Source: an uncultured Rivibacter sp. (lineage in GTDB: Bacteria > Pseudomonadota > Gammaproteobacteria > Burkholderiales > Burkholderiaceae). From it: a stretch of 55,797 nt of DNA. Both the position numbers and the translations under genes were made by a program. The notes beneath the pieces were generated by a model that was given only the letters and a program-made list of their open reading frames with translations, was not told the DNA's origin and did no database searches. Positions within the stretch are counted from its first letter, which is position 1. Each line of letters opens with the position of its first letter. Below, one piece after another: positions 33,665-44,338 of the stretch. The DNA is taken from assembly GCA_946480925.1 (NCBI GenBank), contig CAMLLU010000035.1, positions 1 through 55,797 on the forward strand. Reading direction: 5' to 3'.

Positions 33665-35713
33665 TCACACCGGTGGCTGTTTCGCGGCTGCGGCCCGCGC
33701 CGCGAACTCCGCACGCAGCGCCTTGAGCTTTTCACGCGGGTCTTCGCGGCGCGTCTGCTCGTTGAGCTTCATCTCGCCGATGAAGCGGCTGGGAATGCCC
33801 TGCACGGTGTCGCGGCCCTTCTTGCGGCGGCGCAGCGTGCTCACCACGAGCGTGGTGCGCGCGCGCGTGATGCCCACGTACATGAGGCGGCGCTCTTCTT
33901 CGAGGCGCTGCAGCGTCATGTCCTCGTCGTCGGCCTTGAAAGGCAGCAGCCCTTCGTTCACCCCGGCCAGCACGACGTGCGGCCACTCCAGGCCTTTCGA
34001 GGCATGCAGCGTGGAGAGCGTGACGACGTTCTGGTCGTCGCCGCGCTCGGCCAGGCTGATGATGACGCTGATGGTCTGCGCCACGTCGAGCACCGTCTTA
34101 CGTTCGGTCTCGAAGGTGCCGCCTTCGTTGGTGATCTCGCCGCCGCAGCGCTTGGCGATCCAGTCCACGAAGTCCATCACGTTCGACCAGCGCGAGGCCG
34201 CGAGCTTTTCGCTGCCTTCACCGTCGTAGAGATGCTGCTCGTAGCCGATGTCTTTCAGCCATTCGAGCAGCAGCACCTTGGCGTCTTCGGCCCCGCTGGT
34301 GTGGCGGGCGCGGTATTCGAGGTCGGTGACGTAGCGGCCGAACTCATGCAGCGAACCGATGGCGCGCGCGCTCACCGCTGTGCTGAGCGAATCTGCGAAC
34401 AGCGCCTCGTAGAGCGAGACCTTCCACTTGGCGGCGAACTCGCCCAGCTGCCCCAGCGTCTGGTGGCCGATGCCGCGCTTGGGCGTGGTCACGGCGCGCA
34501 GGAAGGCGGGGTCGTCGTCCTGGTTCACCAGCAGGCGCAGCCAGGCGCACAGGTCCTTGATCTCGGCACGGTCGAAGAAGCTCTGGCCGCCGGACACCTT
34601 GTACGGGATCTCGGCCTTGCGGAGCGCCTTTTCGAACACGCGCGCCTGATGGTTCGCGCGGTAGAGGATGGCGAAGTCCTTCCATTCCACCTGGCCACCC
34701 TGCGCGCGCTGGCTCTGGATGCGGGCCACCGCGCGCTCGGCCTCGTGCTCCTCGCCGTCGCACTCGGCGAGCCGCACCGGCTCGCCATCGCCGTATTCGC
34801 TCCACAGCTTCTTTTCGAAGAGCTTGGGGTTGGCCGCAATGACGTTGTTGGCCGCCCGCAGGATGGAGCTGGTGGAGCGGTAGTTCTGCTCCAGCGGAAT
34901 GACCTTGAGGTCGGGGTAGTCCTGCGGCAGGCGCTTGAGGTTCTCGATGGTGGCGCCGCGCCAGCCGTAGATGCTCTGGTCGTCGTCGCCCACCGCGGTG
35001 AACATGGCCGGGCGCTCGCGGCCGTCGCCCACCAGCAGCTTCAGGAACTCGTACTGCTGCGCGTTGGTGTCCTGGTATTCGTCCACCAGCACGTGCCGCA
35101 GCTGCGTCTGCCACTTGTTGCGCGTTTCGTCGTCGCGCGTGAGCAGCTTCACCGGCAGGCCGATCAGGTCGTCGAAATCCACCGCCTGGTAGGCCGCGAG
35201 CCGCTCTTCATAGCGGGCCATCACACGCGCGGCCACGCGCTCGTCGTCGTCCTGCGCGGCGGCTTCGGCGCCGGCCGAGTCGAGCCCGTTGTTCTTCCAC
35301 AGGCTGATGGTCCATTGCCAGCGCCGTGCGAGCGCTGCATCGGTGGTACCGCCTGCGTCGCGCAGGATGGACAGCACGTCGTCGCTGTCGAGGATGGAGA
35401 ACTGCGGCTTGAGGCCCAGCTTGGCGCCGTCTTCACGCAGCAGGCGCACGCCCAGCGAGTGGAAGGTGCTGATGAGCAGGTCCTTGGCGGCGCGCCCCAC
35501 CAGTTGCTTGGCGCGCTCGCGCATTTCTGCCGCGGCCTTGTTCGTGAAGGTGATGGCCGCCACCTGCTTGGGCGCGAGGCCGGACTGCAGCAGCCGCGCG
35601 ATCTTTTGCGTGATCACGCGCGTCTTGCCCGAGCCGGCGCCAGCCAGCACGAGGCAAGGGCCGGACACGTGATAGACGGCTTCGAGCTGGGCGGGGTTGA
35701 GGGTGTCGGCCAT
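33665..35713 (-). CDS. rep: ATP-dependent DNA helicase Rep (UvrD/PcrA superfamily)
   Basis: A 682-residue SF1A 3'-5' helicase. Motifs in order: Q motif LNPAQLEAV, Walker A AGAGSGKT (24-31), motif Ia TFTNKAAAEMRER, Walker B VDEYQDTNAQQYEFLKLL, motif III VGDDDQSIYGWRGA, motif IV EQNYRST, motif V LSTLHASKGLEWPHV and motif VI EEERRLMYVGITRAR. The length (E. coli Rep 673) and the overall order support Rep. The ATG at 35713 (MADTLNPAQ) is preferred to a TTG three codons upstream. Rep works in replication restart, and priA lies elsewhere in the window. Confidence 0.94.
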   Translation of the reverse strand: MADTLNPAQLEAVYHVSGPCLVLAGAGSGKTRVITQKIARLLQSGLAPKQVAAITFTNKAAAEMRERAKQLVGRAAKDLLISTFHSLGVRLLREDGAKLGLKPQFSILDSDDVLSILRDAGGTTDAALARRWQWTISLWKNNGLDSAGAEAAAQDDDERVAARVMARYEERLAAYQAVDFDDLIGLPVKLLTRDDETRNKWQTQLRHVLVDEYQDTNAQQYEFLKLLVGDGRERPAMFTAVGDDDQSIYGWRGATIENLKRLPQDYPDLKVIPLEQNYRSTSSILRAANNVIAANPKLFEKKLWSEYGDGEPVRLAECDGEEHEAERAVARIQSQRAQGGQVEWKDFAILYRANHQARVFEKALRKAEIPYKVSGGQSFFDRAEIKDLCAWLRLLVNQDDDPAFLRAVTTPKRGIGHQTLGQLGEFAAKWKVSLYEALFADSLSTAVSARAIGSLHEFGRYVTDLEYRARHTSGAEDAKVLLLEWLKDIGYEQHLYDGEGSEKLAASRWSNVMDFVDWIAKRCGGEITNEGGTFETERKTVLDVAQTISVIISLAERGDDQNVVTLSTLHASKGLEWPHVVLAGVNEGLLPFKADDEDMTLQRLEEERRLMYVGITRARTTLVVSTLRRRKKGRDTVQGIPSRFIGEMKLNEQTRREDPREKLKALRAEFAARAAAAKQPPV

Positions 35714-35802
35714 GGCGCACAAAACGAGCCGCGCATGATATCGGGGTGCCGATGACGGCCGGCCGCAGCTTCAGGCCGCAGCTTCAGGTGGCGCGACAAA
35801 CT

Positions 35803-35970
35803 TCATGGACGCCGCGGTGAAACGCGCAGGCTCACCGGGCTCAGGCGCACGTGATCGGGCAAGCCCAGGCGTGCCACGTGCGTGCTCAGCATGAAGGCCA
35901 TGCGGCGCATGTCGGCTTTGAGCTCATGGCCCGAAAGCGCCGCCCCCAGGGAACTCACACGTTCCCACAT
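35803..35970 (-). CDS. Small unknown basic protein
   Basis: A 55-residue protein (MWERVSSLGAALSGHELKAD, MRRMAFMLSTHVARLG, ending RLSPVSLRVSPRRP). The ATG at 35970 has GGAG about 9 bp upstream. It has an amphipathic helical middle with no signal sequence. I do not recognise the family. It lies just upstream of rep on the same strand, with about 90 bp between them. Confidence 0.5.
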   Translation of the reverse strand: MWERVSSLGAALSGHELKADMRRMAFMLSTHVARLGLPDHVRLSPVSLRVSPRRP

Positions 35971-36122
35971 GCCGTGTTCTCCAAGGTTGGCCTGCCCAAG
36001 ACCGGCAGATTCACAGATCGCCCAGTATCGGCACAAGCGTTGGCACGCGGCGTGATCAAAGCAACAGAGCCGGCGGGGGCGAACCCCTATGCCTACCATT
36101 TCCCCATCGACGAGCCGCTCAC

Positions 36123-36893
36123 ATGACCACCGCGACCTTCCGCTTCTACGAGGAGCTCAACGACTTCCTGCCGCCCGAGAGAAGGCGGCGCGAGTTCAGC
36201 GTGCGCTGTGCGCGGGCCGCCACGACGAAGCACATGATCGAGGCGCTGGGCGTGCCGCACACAGAGGTAGAGCTGGTGTTGCGCAACGGCGAATCGGTCG
36301 GCTTCGGCGTCGTACTGCACGACGGCGACCGCGTGGCGGTCTACCCGAAGTTCGAGTCGCTGGACATCACGCCCCTGCTGCGGGTGCGGGAGCGGCCGCT
36401 GCGGGAGCTGCACTTCGTGGCCGATGCGCACCTGGGCGGGCTTGCCCACCTGCTGCGCCTGCTGGGCTTCGACACGCTGTACGACAACGGCTTCCACGAC
36501 CGCGAGATCGAGGACATCGCCGATGCGCAACACCGCATCGTGCTCACCCGCGACCGCGAGCTGCTCAAGCGCCGGCGCATCACGCATGGCTGCTACGTGC
36601 ATGCCCTGCCCCCCGAACAACAGCTACGCGAAGTGTGCGACCGGCTCGACCTGGTACGCAGCGCACGGCCTTTCACGTTGTGCCTGGCCTGCAACGCGCC
36701 GCTGCGTGTGGTCGACAAGGCCGGCGTGCTCGACCAGCTGCCGCCGTCCATGCGCGAGCGGTACGAACGCTTCAGCACCTGCGACGTGTGCCGGCGCATC
36801 TTCTGGGAAGGCTCGCACTGGAAACGCATGCGTGCGCTGGTGGATGCGCACTTGGGCTCAGGGGCAGCCGCTACCTCTACTGCTACCAGTTGA
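36123..36893 (+). CDS. Mut7-C RNase-domain protein
   Basis: A 256-residue protein with an N-terminal ubiquitin-like region (about 1-80, ATFRFYEELNDFLPP and VELVLRNGESVGFGVVLHDG), as found in Mut7-C-associated proteins. A PIN-like Mut7-C RNase domain follows (FVADAHLGGLAHLLRLLGFD, TRDRELLKRR with acidic residues), and then a C-terminal zinc ribbon with CLACNAPL and CDVCRRIFW. The family is predicted to cleave RNA; the substrate is unknown. The 3' end overlaps the convergent mtfA gene by 11 bp. Such an overlap makes antisense transcription of both tails likely. Confidence 0.88.
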   Translation: MTTATFRFYEELNDFLPPERRRREFSVRCARAATTKHMIEALGVPHTEVELVLRNGESVGFGVVLHDGDRVAVYPKFESLDITPLLRVRERPLRELHFVADAHLGGLAHLLRLLGFDTLYDNGFHDREIEDIADAQHRIVLTRDRELLKRRRITHGCYVHALPPEQQLREVCDRLDLVRSARPFTLCLACNAPLRVVDKAGVLDQLPPSMRERYERFSTCDVCRRIFWEGSHWKRMRALVDAHLGSGAAATSTATS

Positions 36894-37704
36894 TCGGGTT
36901 CACGCGATAGAACCGCACCAGCTCGCGATAGAGCTCCGGCGCTTCCCACGCCATTTGCTGCGGCTGCTCGAAGAACACCTCGGAGGCTACGGCAAAGAAT
37001 TCGGCCGGGCTGGTGGCGCCGTAGTCTGAAAAGACGGACGGCTCACCCCGCGCCGCCTGGGCCTGCAGCTCGGCATAGGCCTCGTTCCACACGTGCGACC
37101 AGCGCCGGTGATCACGCGTGGTGGGCAGCAGCGGCGCGCCGTTGGCCGGGCCGTTCTGCTGGTCGAGCTGGTGTGCGAATTCATGGATCACGACGTTGCG
37201 CCCATCGTCGGCCACCGCAGCGCCTTCCAGCACGTCTTGCCACGAAAGGATCACCTGCCCTTGCTGCCAGGACTCACCGGCCAGCACCTGCCGCTGGTCC
37301 TGCAACACGCCGGCGCCGTCGGTGTGCACGCGGTTCACGGCAAACGCGCCGGGGTACACGAGCACCTGGCGCAGGTTCGGGTAGTAGTCGGCTCGCGGCT
37401 GGTTGAGCAGCAACAGGCAAGCCTGCGCCGCGATGGTGACCCGCATCTCGTCAGTCACTTGAAGCCCCGCGCAGCCGATGAAGGGCTTTTCGGCGAGGAA
37501 GACCTGGATGTGCTTCTTGAGCTGCAGCTGCAAGTCCACCGGCAGCCGGCGAAACACCGGCATGCGCCGCTTCAGGATGCGCCGCCACTCGGCCGGAAAG
37601 GGCCGGCGGCGAATGCGAGTGCGGTGCAGCTCACGGAGCCAGGGCTGCCCGAGCAACCACGCCAGGAGCAGCGCGGCCAGACCGAGGGTGATGAGCAGGG
37701 GCAC
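36883..37704 (-). CDS. mtfA: MtfA-family zinc metallopeptidase (M90)
   Basis: A 273-residue protein of the MtfA (Mlc titration factor) family. A short N-terminal membrane segment (LLITLGLAALLLAWLLG) precedes the peptidase body with the zinc motif HEFAHQLD (His174, Glu175, His178). In Escherichia coli MtfA binds the glucose-system repressor Mlc and also has peptidase activity. The ATG is at 37704. The membrane segment is an addition compared with the E. coli protein, as is common in this order. It is convergent with the Mut7-C gene. Confidence 0.92.
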   Translation of the reverse strand: MPLLITLGLAALLLAWLLGQPWLRELHRTRIRRRPFPAEWRRILKRRMPVFRRLPVDLQLQLKKHIQVFLAEKPFIGCAGLQVTDEMRVTIAAQACLLLLNQPRADYYPNLRQVLVYPGAFAVNRVHTDGAGVLQDQRQVLAGESWQQGQVILSWQDVLEGAAVADDGRNVVIHEFAHQLDQQNGPANGAPLLPTTRDHRRWSHVWNEAYAELQAQAARGEPSVFSDYGATSPAEFFAVASEVFFEQPQQMAWEAPELYRELVRFYRVNPINW

Positions 37705-37873
37705 GGGCGGCTCCGGTGGTGATGCGGATCAACTGAGCGCTTGCCGAGCGTTTTCAATGGGGGCCGATGCGGTTGGAAAAGAACTCCGCGACGAAGTTCA
37801 TGCGCTGACGCGGTCATCCTTGCGCATGGAACAATCCCGCCCTCTCGAGTGAAGTGATCGACGGATTTGCATC

Positions 37874-38320
37874 ATGGGCGAGGCTAAACGCAGAAACAAA
37901 CAGGGCAAGCAGCTGGGGCAACAGCTGCAGGAGCGCATTGCCGCCGGTGAATTCGGCCCGCCTGGGCAGCCGTTGCGCTATTGCATGGTGGTCGACAAGT
38001 CGTCGCGTGCGCGCGATCTCGTGCAAACGCTGGAGGCCATGCCGGCCTTTGCCGACTTGATGCCCGTGCTCCAGGATCTGGCTTTCGACTTGTGGGAAGC
38101 CTCGTCGCTGTTCGAGTTCGCGGTGTTGCGCAGTGGCGCGGGGCGGCCGCACGAGCGGCTCGCGGTGGCAGCCAACATCGACAAGCTGCTGGGCGATGCG
38201 CTGCCGCGGGTGCTGAAGCTGCAGCGCGCCACGCCGGGCACGCTGGGCCTGCTGGTGGGCACCAGTGCCGAGCATGAGCCGGCGATCCTCCAGCGTGCCG
38301 AAGCGCTGCTGGCCGGCTGA
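37874..38320 (+). CDS. Unknown MGEAKRR-type protein
   Basis: A 148-residue protein beginning MGEAKRRNKQGKQLGQQLQE, an opening shared with several unrelated small nucleic-acid-linked proteins, followed by alternating helix and strand (CMVVDKSSRARDLVQTLEAM, LAFDLWEASSLFEFAVL, LGLLVGTSAEHEPAILQ). No signal peptide. The start has a weak GATTTGC upstream. I do not recognise the family. It is convergent with the GIY-YIG gene, 8 bp apart. Confidence 0.65.
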   Translation: MGEAKRRNKQGKQLGQQLQERIAAGEFGPPGQPLRYCMVVDKSSRARDLVQTLEAMPAFADLMPVLQDLAFDLWEASSLFEFAVLRSGAGRPHERLAVAANIDKLLGDALPRVLKLQRATPGTLGLLVGTSAEHEPAILQRAEALLAG

Positions 38321-38328
38321 CGCACCAC

Positions 38329-38661
38329 TCACGCCTGCCACACGCCCCAGCCCTTTTCGCGCAGCGCGATCGCGAGTTCCACCTCCATGTCGCGCGCACC
38401 GTCATAAGGCATGGGGTTGTAGACCTCGTAGAGATGCGGCACCAGCCGCACGCCGTATTGCTGCACGAACCGGTTGGCCTGGATGCCGGCCTTGTGCTTG
38501 TCGAAGCGCACGTCGGGGTCGAGCCCGGTCATGCCGACGTAGACGAACGGGCTGCCCAGCACGTAGTCAGGGTTGGCCTTGCGAAAGCGCGGCTCGTTCC
38601 ACACCGCATCGGACAACTCGACGACGTAGACGCAGTAGCGGTGTCTTGCGGCGCGGGGCAT
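38329..38661 (-). CDS. GIY-YIG-like nuclease-domain protein
   Basis: A 110-residue protein resembling the GIY-YIG fold: the paired strands HRYCVYVVELS and SPFVYVGMTG match the GIY and YIG elements. VRFDKHKAG supplies the conserved basic and His residues, and MEVELAIALREKGW contributes a late Glu. In place of the standard motif the first strand reads VYVV, so catalysis is unproven. It has no extra domain and is likely cytoplasmic. Confidence 0.7.
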   Translation of the reverse strand: MPRAARHRYCVYVVELSDAVWNEPRFRKANPDYVLGSPFVYVGMTGLDPDVRFDKHKAGIQANRFVQQYGVRLVPHLYEVYNPMPYDGARDMEVELAIALREKGWGVWQA

Positions 38662-38747
38662 GTGCCGATTGTGAGTGGGGCGCGATCCCGCACAATCGTC
38701 CGCTCACCGGGCCTGTCGGCCCTGCGTTGTTTTCGAGGAGACATTCG

Positions 38748-38963
38748 ATGGGCGTCAAACGCATCGTCGGCATTCTGTTGATCGTGGCCGGCGTGCTGGG
38801 CCTGCTGTACGGCGGCTTCAGCTTCACCAAGGAAACCCACAAGGCCAAGCTGGGGCCGCTGGAGTTCTCGGTCAACGAGAAGGAACACGTCAACGTGCCG
38901 GTGTGGCTGTCTGTGGGCAGCGTGTTGGTGGGTGTGGTGCTGCTGGCGTTCGGGCGCAAGTAG
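38748..38963 (+). CDS. Small two-helix membrane protein
   Basis: A 71-residue membrane protein: helix 1 (GILLIVAGVLGLLYGGFSF) and helix 2 (WLSVGSVLVGVVLLAFG) flank a hydrophilic loop (TKETHKAKLGPLEFSVNEKE). A GAGGAGA lies before ATG 38748. Its role is unknown. Similar two-helix proteins are common in proteobacteria and often linked to envelope stress. Confidence 0.75.
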   Translation: MGVKRIVGILLIVAGVLGLLYGGFSFTKETHKAKLGPLEFSVNEKEHVNVPVWLSVGSVLVGVVLLAFGRK

Positions 38964-39073
38964 GCTCACGACCACACGGCATGGCGGGCGTTCGCGCCGT
39001 GCGTTTCATGGTGCCTGCCGCACCATGCGGCTGAGGAGCGGCACGCCAGATCGGCTTGCGATACTGCGCGCCC

Positions 39074-40042
39074 ATGCAGGCCATCCTGGCGGTCACCGTT
39101 CCTTTCTTCGCGCTCGTGCTGTGCGGCTACCTTGCCGCGCGTCGGCACGTGCTGCCGGAGTCGGCCATTCCAGGGCTCAATGCCTTTGTGCTGTTCTTCG
39201 CGCTGCCTTGCATGCTGTTCCGCTTCGGCGCGAGCATGCCGGTGCTGGAGCTGCTCAACCCGGTGGTTCTGGCGGTGTACCTGGCGGCTGCACTGCTGAT
39301 CGTGTTCTTCACCATAACGGTCACGCTGTCGCAGCACGTGCACTTGAAAGACGCCGCCTTCGGCGCACTGGTGGCGGCGTTTCCGAACACGGGCTTCATG
39401 GGCGTGCCGCTGCTGGCCGCGCTGATGGGACCGGTGGCCGCGGGCCCGGTGATCGCCACCGTGCTGGCCGATCTGTTCGTCACCAGCTCGTTGTGCATCG
39501 CGCTGGCGCAGCTGCACGGCACGGCCGGCCAGGGCGCGAGTGCCGCGGCCAAGCGGGCACTGCGTGGCGCGTTGAGCAACCCGCTGCCCTGGTCCATTGC
39601 GCTGGGCGCGCTGGCCTCGGCCACCGGCCTTTCACTACCGGGGCCGCTGCACCAGATCGTCAAGATGCTGGGCGATGCGGCCACGCCGGTGGCGCTGTTC
39701 ACCATCGGCGCAGTGTTGTGGCGCGCCAGCCAGCATGCCCACACGCAAACGCCAGTCGCACGCTTCTTGCCAGTGGCGCTGGTGAAGCTGCTGCTGCATC
39801 CGCTGCTGGTGTTCGCGCTGGGCGCCGGGGCCATTGCGCTGGGCGCGCCGCTGACGGGCTTCCAGCTCACGGTGTTGACGCTGGCTGCCGCACTGCCTTC
39901 GGCCAGCAACGTGTCGCTGCTGGCCGAGCGCTACGGTGCCGACAACGGACGCATCGCGCGCATCATCATGGCGTCCACCGCGCTGGCGTTCGTGAGTTTT
40001 TCGCTGCTGGCGTGGCTGTTCGAGGTGCAGCCGGCGCGTTGA
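39074..40042 (+). CDS. AEC-family carrier
   Basis: A 322-residue auxin-efflux-carrier-type permease with about ten helices: a first half (PFFALVLCGYLAARRHVLPE, NAFVLFFALPCMLFR) and a mirrored second half (LPLPGPLHQIV-like helix, LPSASNVSLLAERYG). The AAFPNTGFMGVPLLAAL motif between halves is characteristic. Members move dicarboxylates, malate or auxin-like acids; the substrate is not evident. The ATG at 39074 is preferred to one 18 bp earlier. Confidence 0.88.
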   Translation: MQAILAVTVPFFALVLCGYLAARRHVLPESAIPGLNAFVLFFALPCMLFRFGASMPVLELLNPVVLAVYLAAALLIVFFTITVTLSQHVHLKDAAFGALVAAFPNTGFMGVPLLAALMGPVAAGPVIATVLADLFVTSSLCIALAQLHGTAGQGASAAAKRALRGALSNPLPWSIALGALASATGLSLPGPLHQIVKMLGDAATPVALFTIGAVLWRASQHAHTQTPVARFLPVALVKLLLHPLLVFALGAGAIALGAPLTGFQLTVLTLAAALPSASNVSLLAERYGADNGRIARIIMASTALAFVSFSLLAWLFEVQPAR

Positions 40043-40070
40043 CACGCACGTTCATGAAAGAGGCCACGCC

Positions 40071-40556
40071 ATGAAGCTCGAAGGCTCCTGCCATTGCCGC
40101 AGCGTGAGGTTCTCGGTAGAGGCGGCCTCGCCCTACCCCTTCATGCGCTGCTACTGCTCCATCTGCCGCAAGACGGCAGGCGGCGGGGGCTACGCCATCA
40201 ACCTGGGGGCCGACTCGCGCAGCCTGCAAGTGGTCGGCAAGCGCTACCTGCGGGTCTACCGGGCACGCATGAGCGACGAGCCGGACGCCGAAGCCAGCAC
40301 CGGGCAGCGCCACTTCTGCAGCCGCTGCGGCAGCGCGCTGTGGCTCTACGACCCGACCTGGCCGGAACTGATCCATCCCCATGCGGGCGCCATCGACACG
40401 CCATTGCCCACCCCGCCTGAACACGTGCACATGATGCTGGGCTCCAAGGCGAGCTGGGTGGAGGTGGAAGGCCAACGCGGCGACCCGCGCTTCGACGAAT
40501 ACCCGGACTGCTCGCTGGCCGAATGGCACGAGCGGCATGGGCTGGCGGGGCGCTAA
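40071..40556 (+). CDS. GFA-family zinc protein
   Basis: A 161-residue GFA-family protein. Zinc ligands appear as CHCRSVRF (near 8-15), CYCSICRKTAGGG (near 27-39) and FCSRCGSALWLYD (near 80-92). The start has AAAGAGG upstream. It is the longest of the three GFA paralogues in this window, with a C-terminal PRFDEYPDCSLAEWHERHG tail. No enzyme activity can be assigned from the motif alone. Confidence 0.87.
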   Translation: MKLEGSCHCRSVRFSVEAASPYPFMRCYCSICRKTAGGGGYAINLGADSRSLQVVGKRYLRVYRARMSDEPDAEASTGQRHFCSRCGSALWLYDPTWPELIHPHAGAIDTPLPTPPEHVHMMLGSKASWVEVEGQRGDPRFDEYPDCSLAEWHERHGLAGR

Positions 40557-40633
40557 GGCTACCGGCCGTTACCTTTTGGTGCCGACGACCACTCATCAGC
40601 GGGGGTCCGTCACAGAAATGCAATCCCTACACT

Positions 40634-40654
40634 GCCCCGCAAAACTTCCGGGGC
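40634..40654 (+). promoter_or_regulatory. Hairpin over ribosome-binding region
   Basis: GCCCCG (40634-40639) pairs with CGGGGC (40649-40654), 5 bp before the GTG start at 40659. The pairing covers the likely GGGGCGAGG Shine-Dalgarno, so it may limit translation of the lipoprotein. Confidence 0.3.
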
Positions 40655-40658
40655 GAGG

Positions 40659-42290
40659 GTGAACAGACGTTTCGTGACTCGGGCCGTTCACGCACTGGCC
40701 CTGCTGTGGGTGGCTTTGCAGCTGGCCGGCTGCGGCGGCGGCACTACTGACGGCAGCGACGCCACGGTGGAAGCCACCGAGGCCACGGACGACTACTACG
40801 TCTGGAACGTCGTCAGCTCCAACTGGGGCAGCTGGCACTGGCTGGCGGTGGTCGACCCCGCGCGGCCCGGCTCGCCGAAACACAGCATCCTCACCACCAC
40901 GGCCGATGGCTCGCCGGCCTGGCCGCGCGGCGTGAGCGGCACGCGGCTCGACCCGGCCGGCCAGCGCATCACGCTGCTGGGCACGACACGGCTGTTCTAC
41001 CTGCAGCAGGGCCGGGTGTACACGCTGGACCTCGCCATTCACAAAGACGCGGCGCCGGCACGGCTGTCGAACATCACCGACGCTTGCTGGATCTGGCAGA
41101 CCCACGCGCTCGATGCGACCGGTGAAGACACCTGGGCCGTGATCGAAACCGCCGGCGCCGACGGCCGCTGCGACCACTACTTCGACAACGCATACGCAGC
41201 GGTGCGCACGAACATGCGTGCCAACTCGCCGGCGATGCCTCTGCCTGACAGCCTGCGCGGCACGGTGTTCGTGCTGCCCGACGAACACGGCCGCGCGCTC
41301 GGCCTGCTGGTGCACGCGGCCAACCGGCTGCTGCTGTACGACACCGATCTCGCCACCAGCACCGAAGTGGCCGACGGCGGCTCGTTCACCGGCCTGTGGC
41401 CCATGGCCTTGTTCGCCGGTGAACGCAAGCTCTACCTGAGCGTGTGGGCCAACGGCAGCTCCACGGGCAGCGTGCGGGTGCTGTCGTATTCGGCCGGCGC
41501 GGCCAGCCTGGGCAGTGAAGTGATGACGCTCGACTCGCCACTGGCCAGTGCAGAACGTGGCGACTGGAACACCTACTACTTCGCCGATGGCAGCAAGCTG
41601 TACCGGCTCACCGCCGACGGCCCGGCCCCGCTCGCGAGCTTCGCGGCCGGCGAAGTCCGCCAGATCACGCCAACGGCCAACCACGTGGTGGCGCGCCTGC
41701 GCGACCCGGCATCGTCCGCGTGGAGCACGTGGTCGGTGCCGAAGGCCGGCGGGGCGCCGATCGACCTCGCCACGCCGGAGCGTGACGTCGACGGGGGCAC
41801 CGAAAACTTCGTGCATTGGGGCACCGTGGCCGGCGACCGCTATTTCTTCTTCTCGGAAGACGCGCAAGGCCTGGGTTCGATCTACTCGGTCGACGCCGGC
41901 GGCCACAACGCCCAGACCTGGGCCAGCGGCGTGGCCTACGCCGGCGCGCTGTACCGCCGCAGCCCCGCGCGCGGCCAGTGGTGGGAGCAGATCACCGACG
42001 TCGTCTACTGCGAGCCGCAGGCCGGCCACACCGGCTGCGACGGCGGCACGATGAAGCAGCTCGACCTGACGACGCAGGCCGCCACGACACTCGGCTCGCT
42101 GCCCCGCTCAGGCAAGGCCTCGCGCGCCGTGCAATACACCTTCGCCTGGGGGCTGTCGGGCGGGCCCTTCGGCATCGGCACCCAGCTGTACGACAGCGAT
42201 GCCGGCTCCAGCGCCTACGACTTGTTCATTGCCACGGCCGGCGTGGCCGATTCGCTGCGCGCCGCCACCTACAACTACGCGGCGCCGTGA
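40659..42290 (+). CDS. Unknown lipoprotein, 543 residues
   Basis: A secreted lipoprotein with a type II signal (FVTRAVHALALLWVALQLAGC, lipidated Cys25) followed by an acidic Gly/Thr/Asp linker. The mature part looks β-rich with repeating Trp/Tyr/Asp strands (LLVHAANRLLLYDTDLATST, YYFADGSKLYRLTADGPAP, VAGDRYFFFSEDAQGLG), a pattern like a β-propeller. No catalytic motif was found. The start is GTG at 40659. The gene stands alone, convergent with the VOC gene 16 bp away. Confidence 0.72.
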   Translation: MNRRFVTRAVHALALLWVALQLAGCGGGTTDGSDATVEATEATDDYYVWNVVSSNWGSWHWLAVVDPARPGSPKHSILTTTADGSPAWPRGVSGTRLDPAGQRITLLGTTRLFYLQQGRVYTLDLAIHKDAAPARLSNITDACWIWQTHALDATGEDTWAVIETAGADGRCDHYFDNAYAAVRTNMRANSPAMPLPDSLRGTVFVLPDEHGRALGLLVHAANRLLLYDTDLATSTEVADGGSFTGLWPMALFAGERKLYLSVWANGSSTGSVRVLSYSAGAASLGSEVMTLDSPLASAERGDWNTYYFADGSKLYRLTADGPAPLASFAAGEVRQITPTANHVVARLRDPASSAWSTWSVPKAGGAPIDLATPERDVDGGTENFVHWGTVAGDRYFFFSEDAQGLGSIYSVDAGGHNAQTWASGVAYAGALYRRSPARGQWWEQITDVVYCEPQAGHTGCDGGTMKQLDLTTQAATTLGSLPRSGKASRAVQYTFAWGLSGGPFGIGTQLYDSDAGSSAYDLFIATAGVADSLRAATYNYAAP

Positions 42291-42305
42291 ACGGCGGGGC
42301 CTGCG

Positions 42306-42716
42306 TCAGGCGACCGCCGGCGGGCCCTTCAGTTCGACAGTGTTGCCGTCCAGGTCCTTGAGATAGATCGACGGGCCCTCGCCTTCGGCGCCGTTGCGCG
42401 ATTCGACACCACCGTGCTCGACGCCGTGCGAGTCGAGCCAGGCCAGGATGGCGGCTTCGTCCCACGGCTCCACGCGCAGGCAGAAGTGGTCCATGTTGCG
42501 GCCTTCCGCGGCGGGTGCCGCGCCGCCGGCTTGGCCGAGCTTGCCGTCCACGCTCACGAGGTCGATGAGTGCCCGGCCGGCGCGCAGCTGGTGCAGGCCG
42601 ATGGCCAGCTGCAGCTTCTCGACGGTACAGCCCAGTACCTCGGTGTAGAAGCGCACGGCGCGGTCCACGTCCACCACGCGCAGCACCACATGGTCGATGT
42701 CGCGAGGGTGGATCAT
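42306..42716 (-). CDS. VOC-family protein
   Basis: A 136-residue glyoxalase/bleomycin-resistance/dioxygenase-fold protein. The paired βαβββ modules carry the metal ligands DHVVLRVVD near residue 8, MDHFCLRV near 76 and NTVELKGP at the C terminus. FYTEVLGC and YLKDLDGN are the hallmark turns. Members bind a metal and act on diverse small molecules, so the reaction is open. It starts 11 bp after the prfC stop on the same strand, so it may be co-transcribed with prfC. Confidence 0.88.
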   Translation of the reverse strand: MIHPRDIDHVVLRVVDVDRAVRFYTEVLGCTVEKLQLAIGLHQLRAGRALIDLVSVDGKLGQAGGAAPAAEGRNMDHFCLRVEPWDEAAILAWLDSHGVEHGGVESRNGAEGEGPSIYLKDLDGNTVELKGPPAVA

Positions 42717-42727
42717 GGGCCGCTCCT

Positions 42728-44338
<1,611 letters not shown>

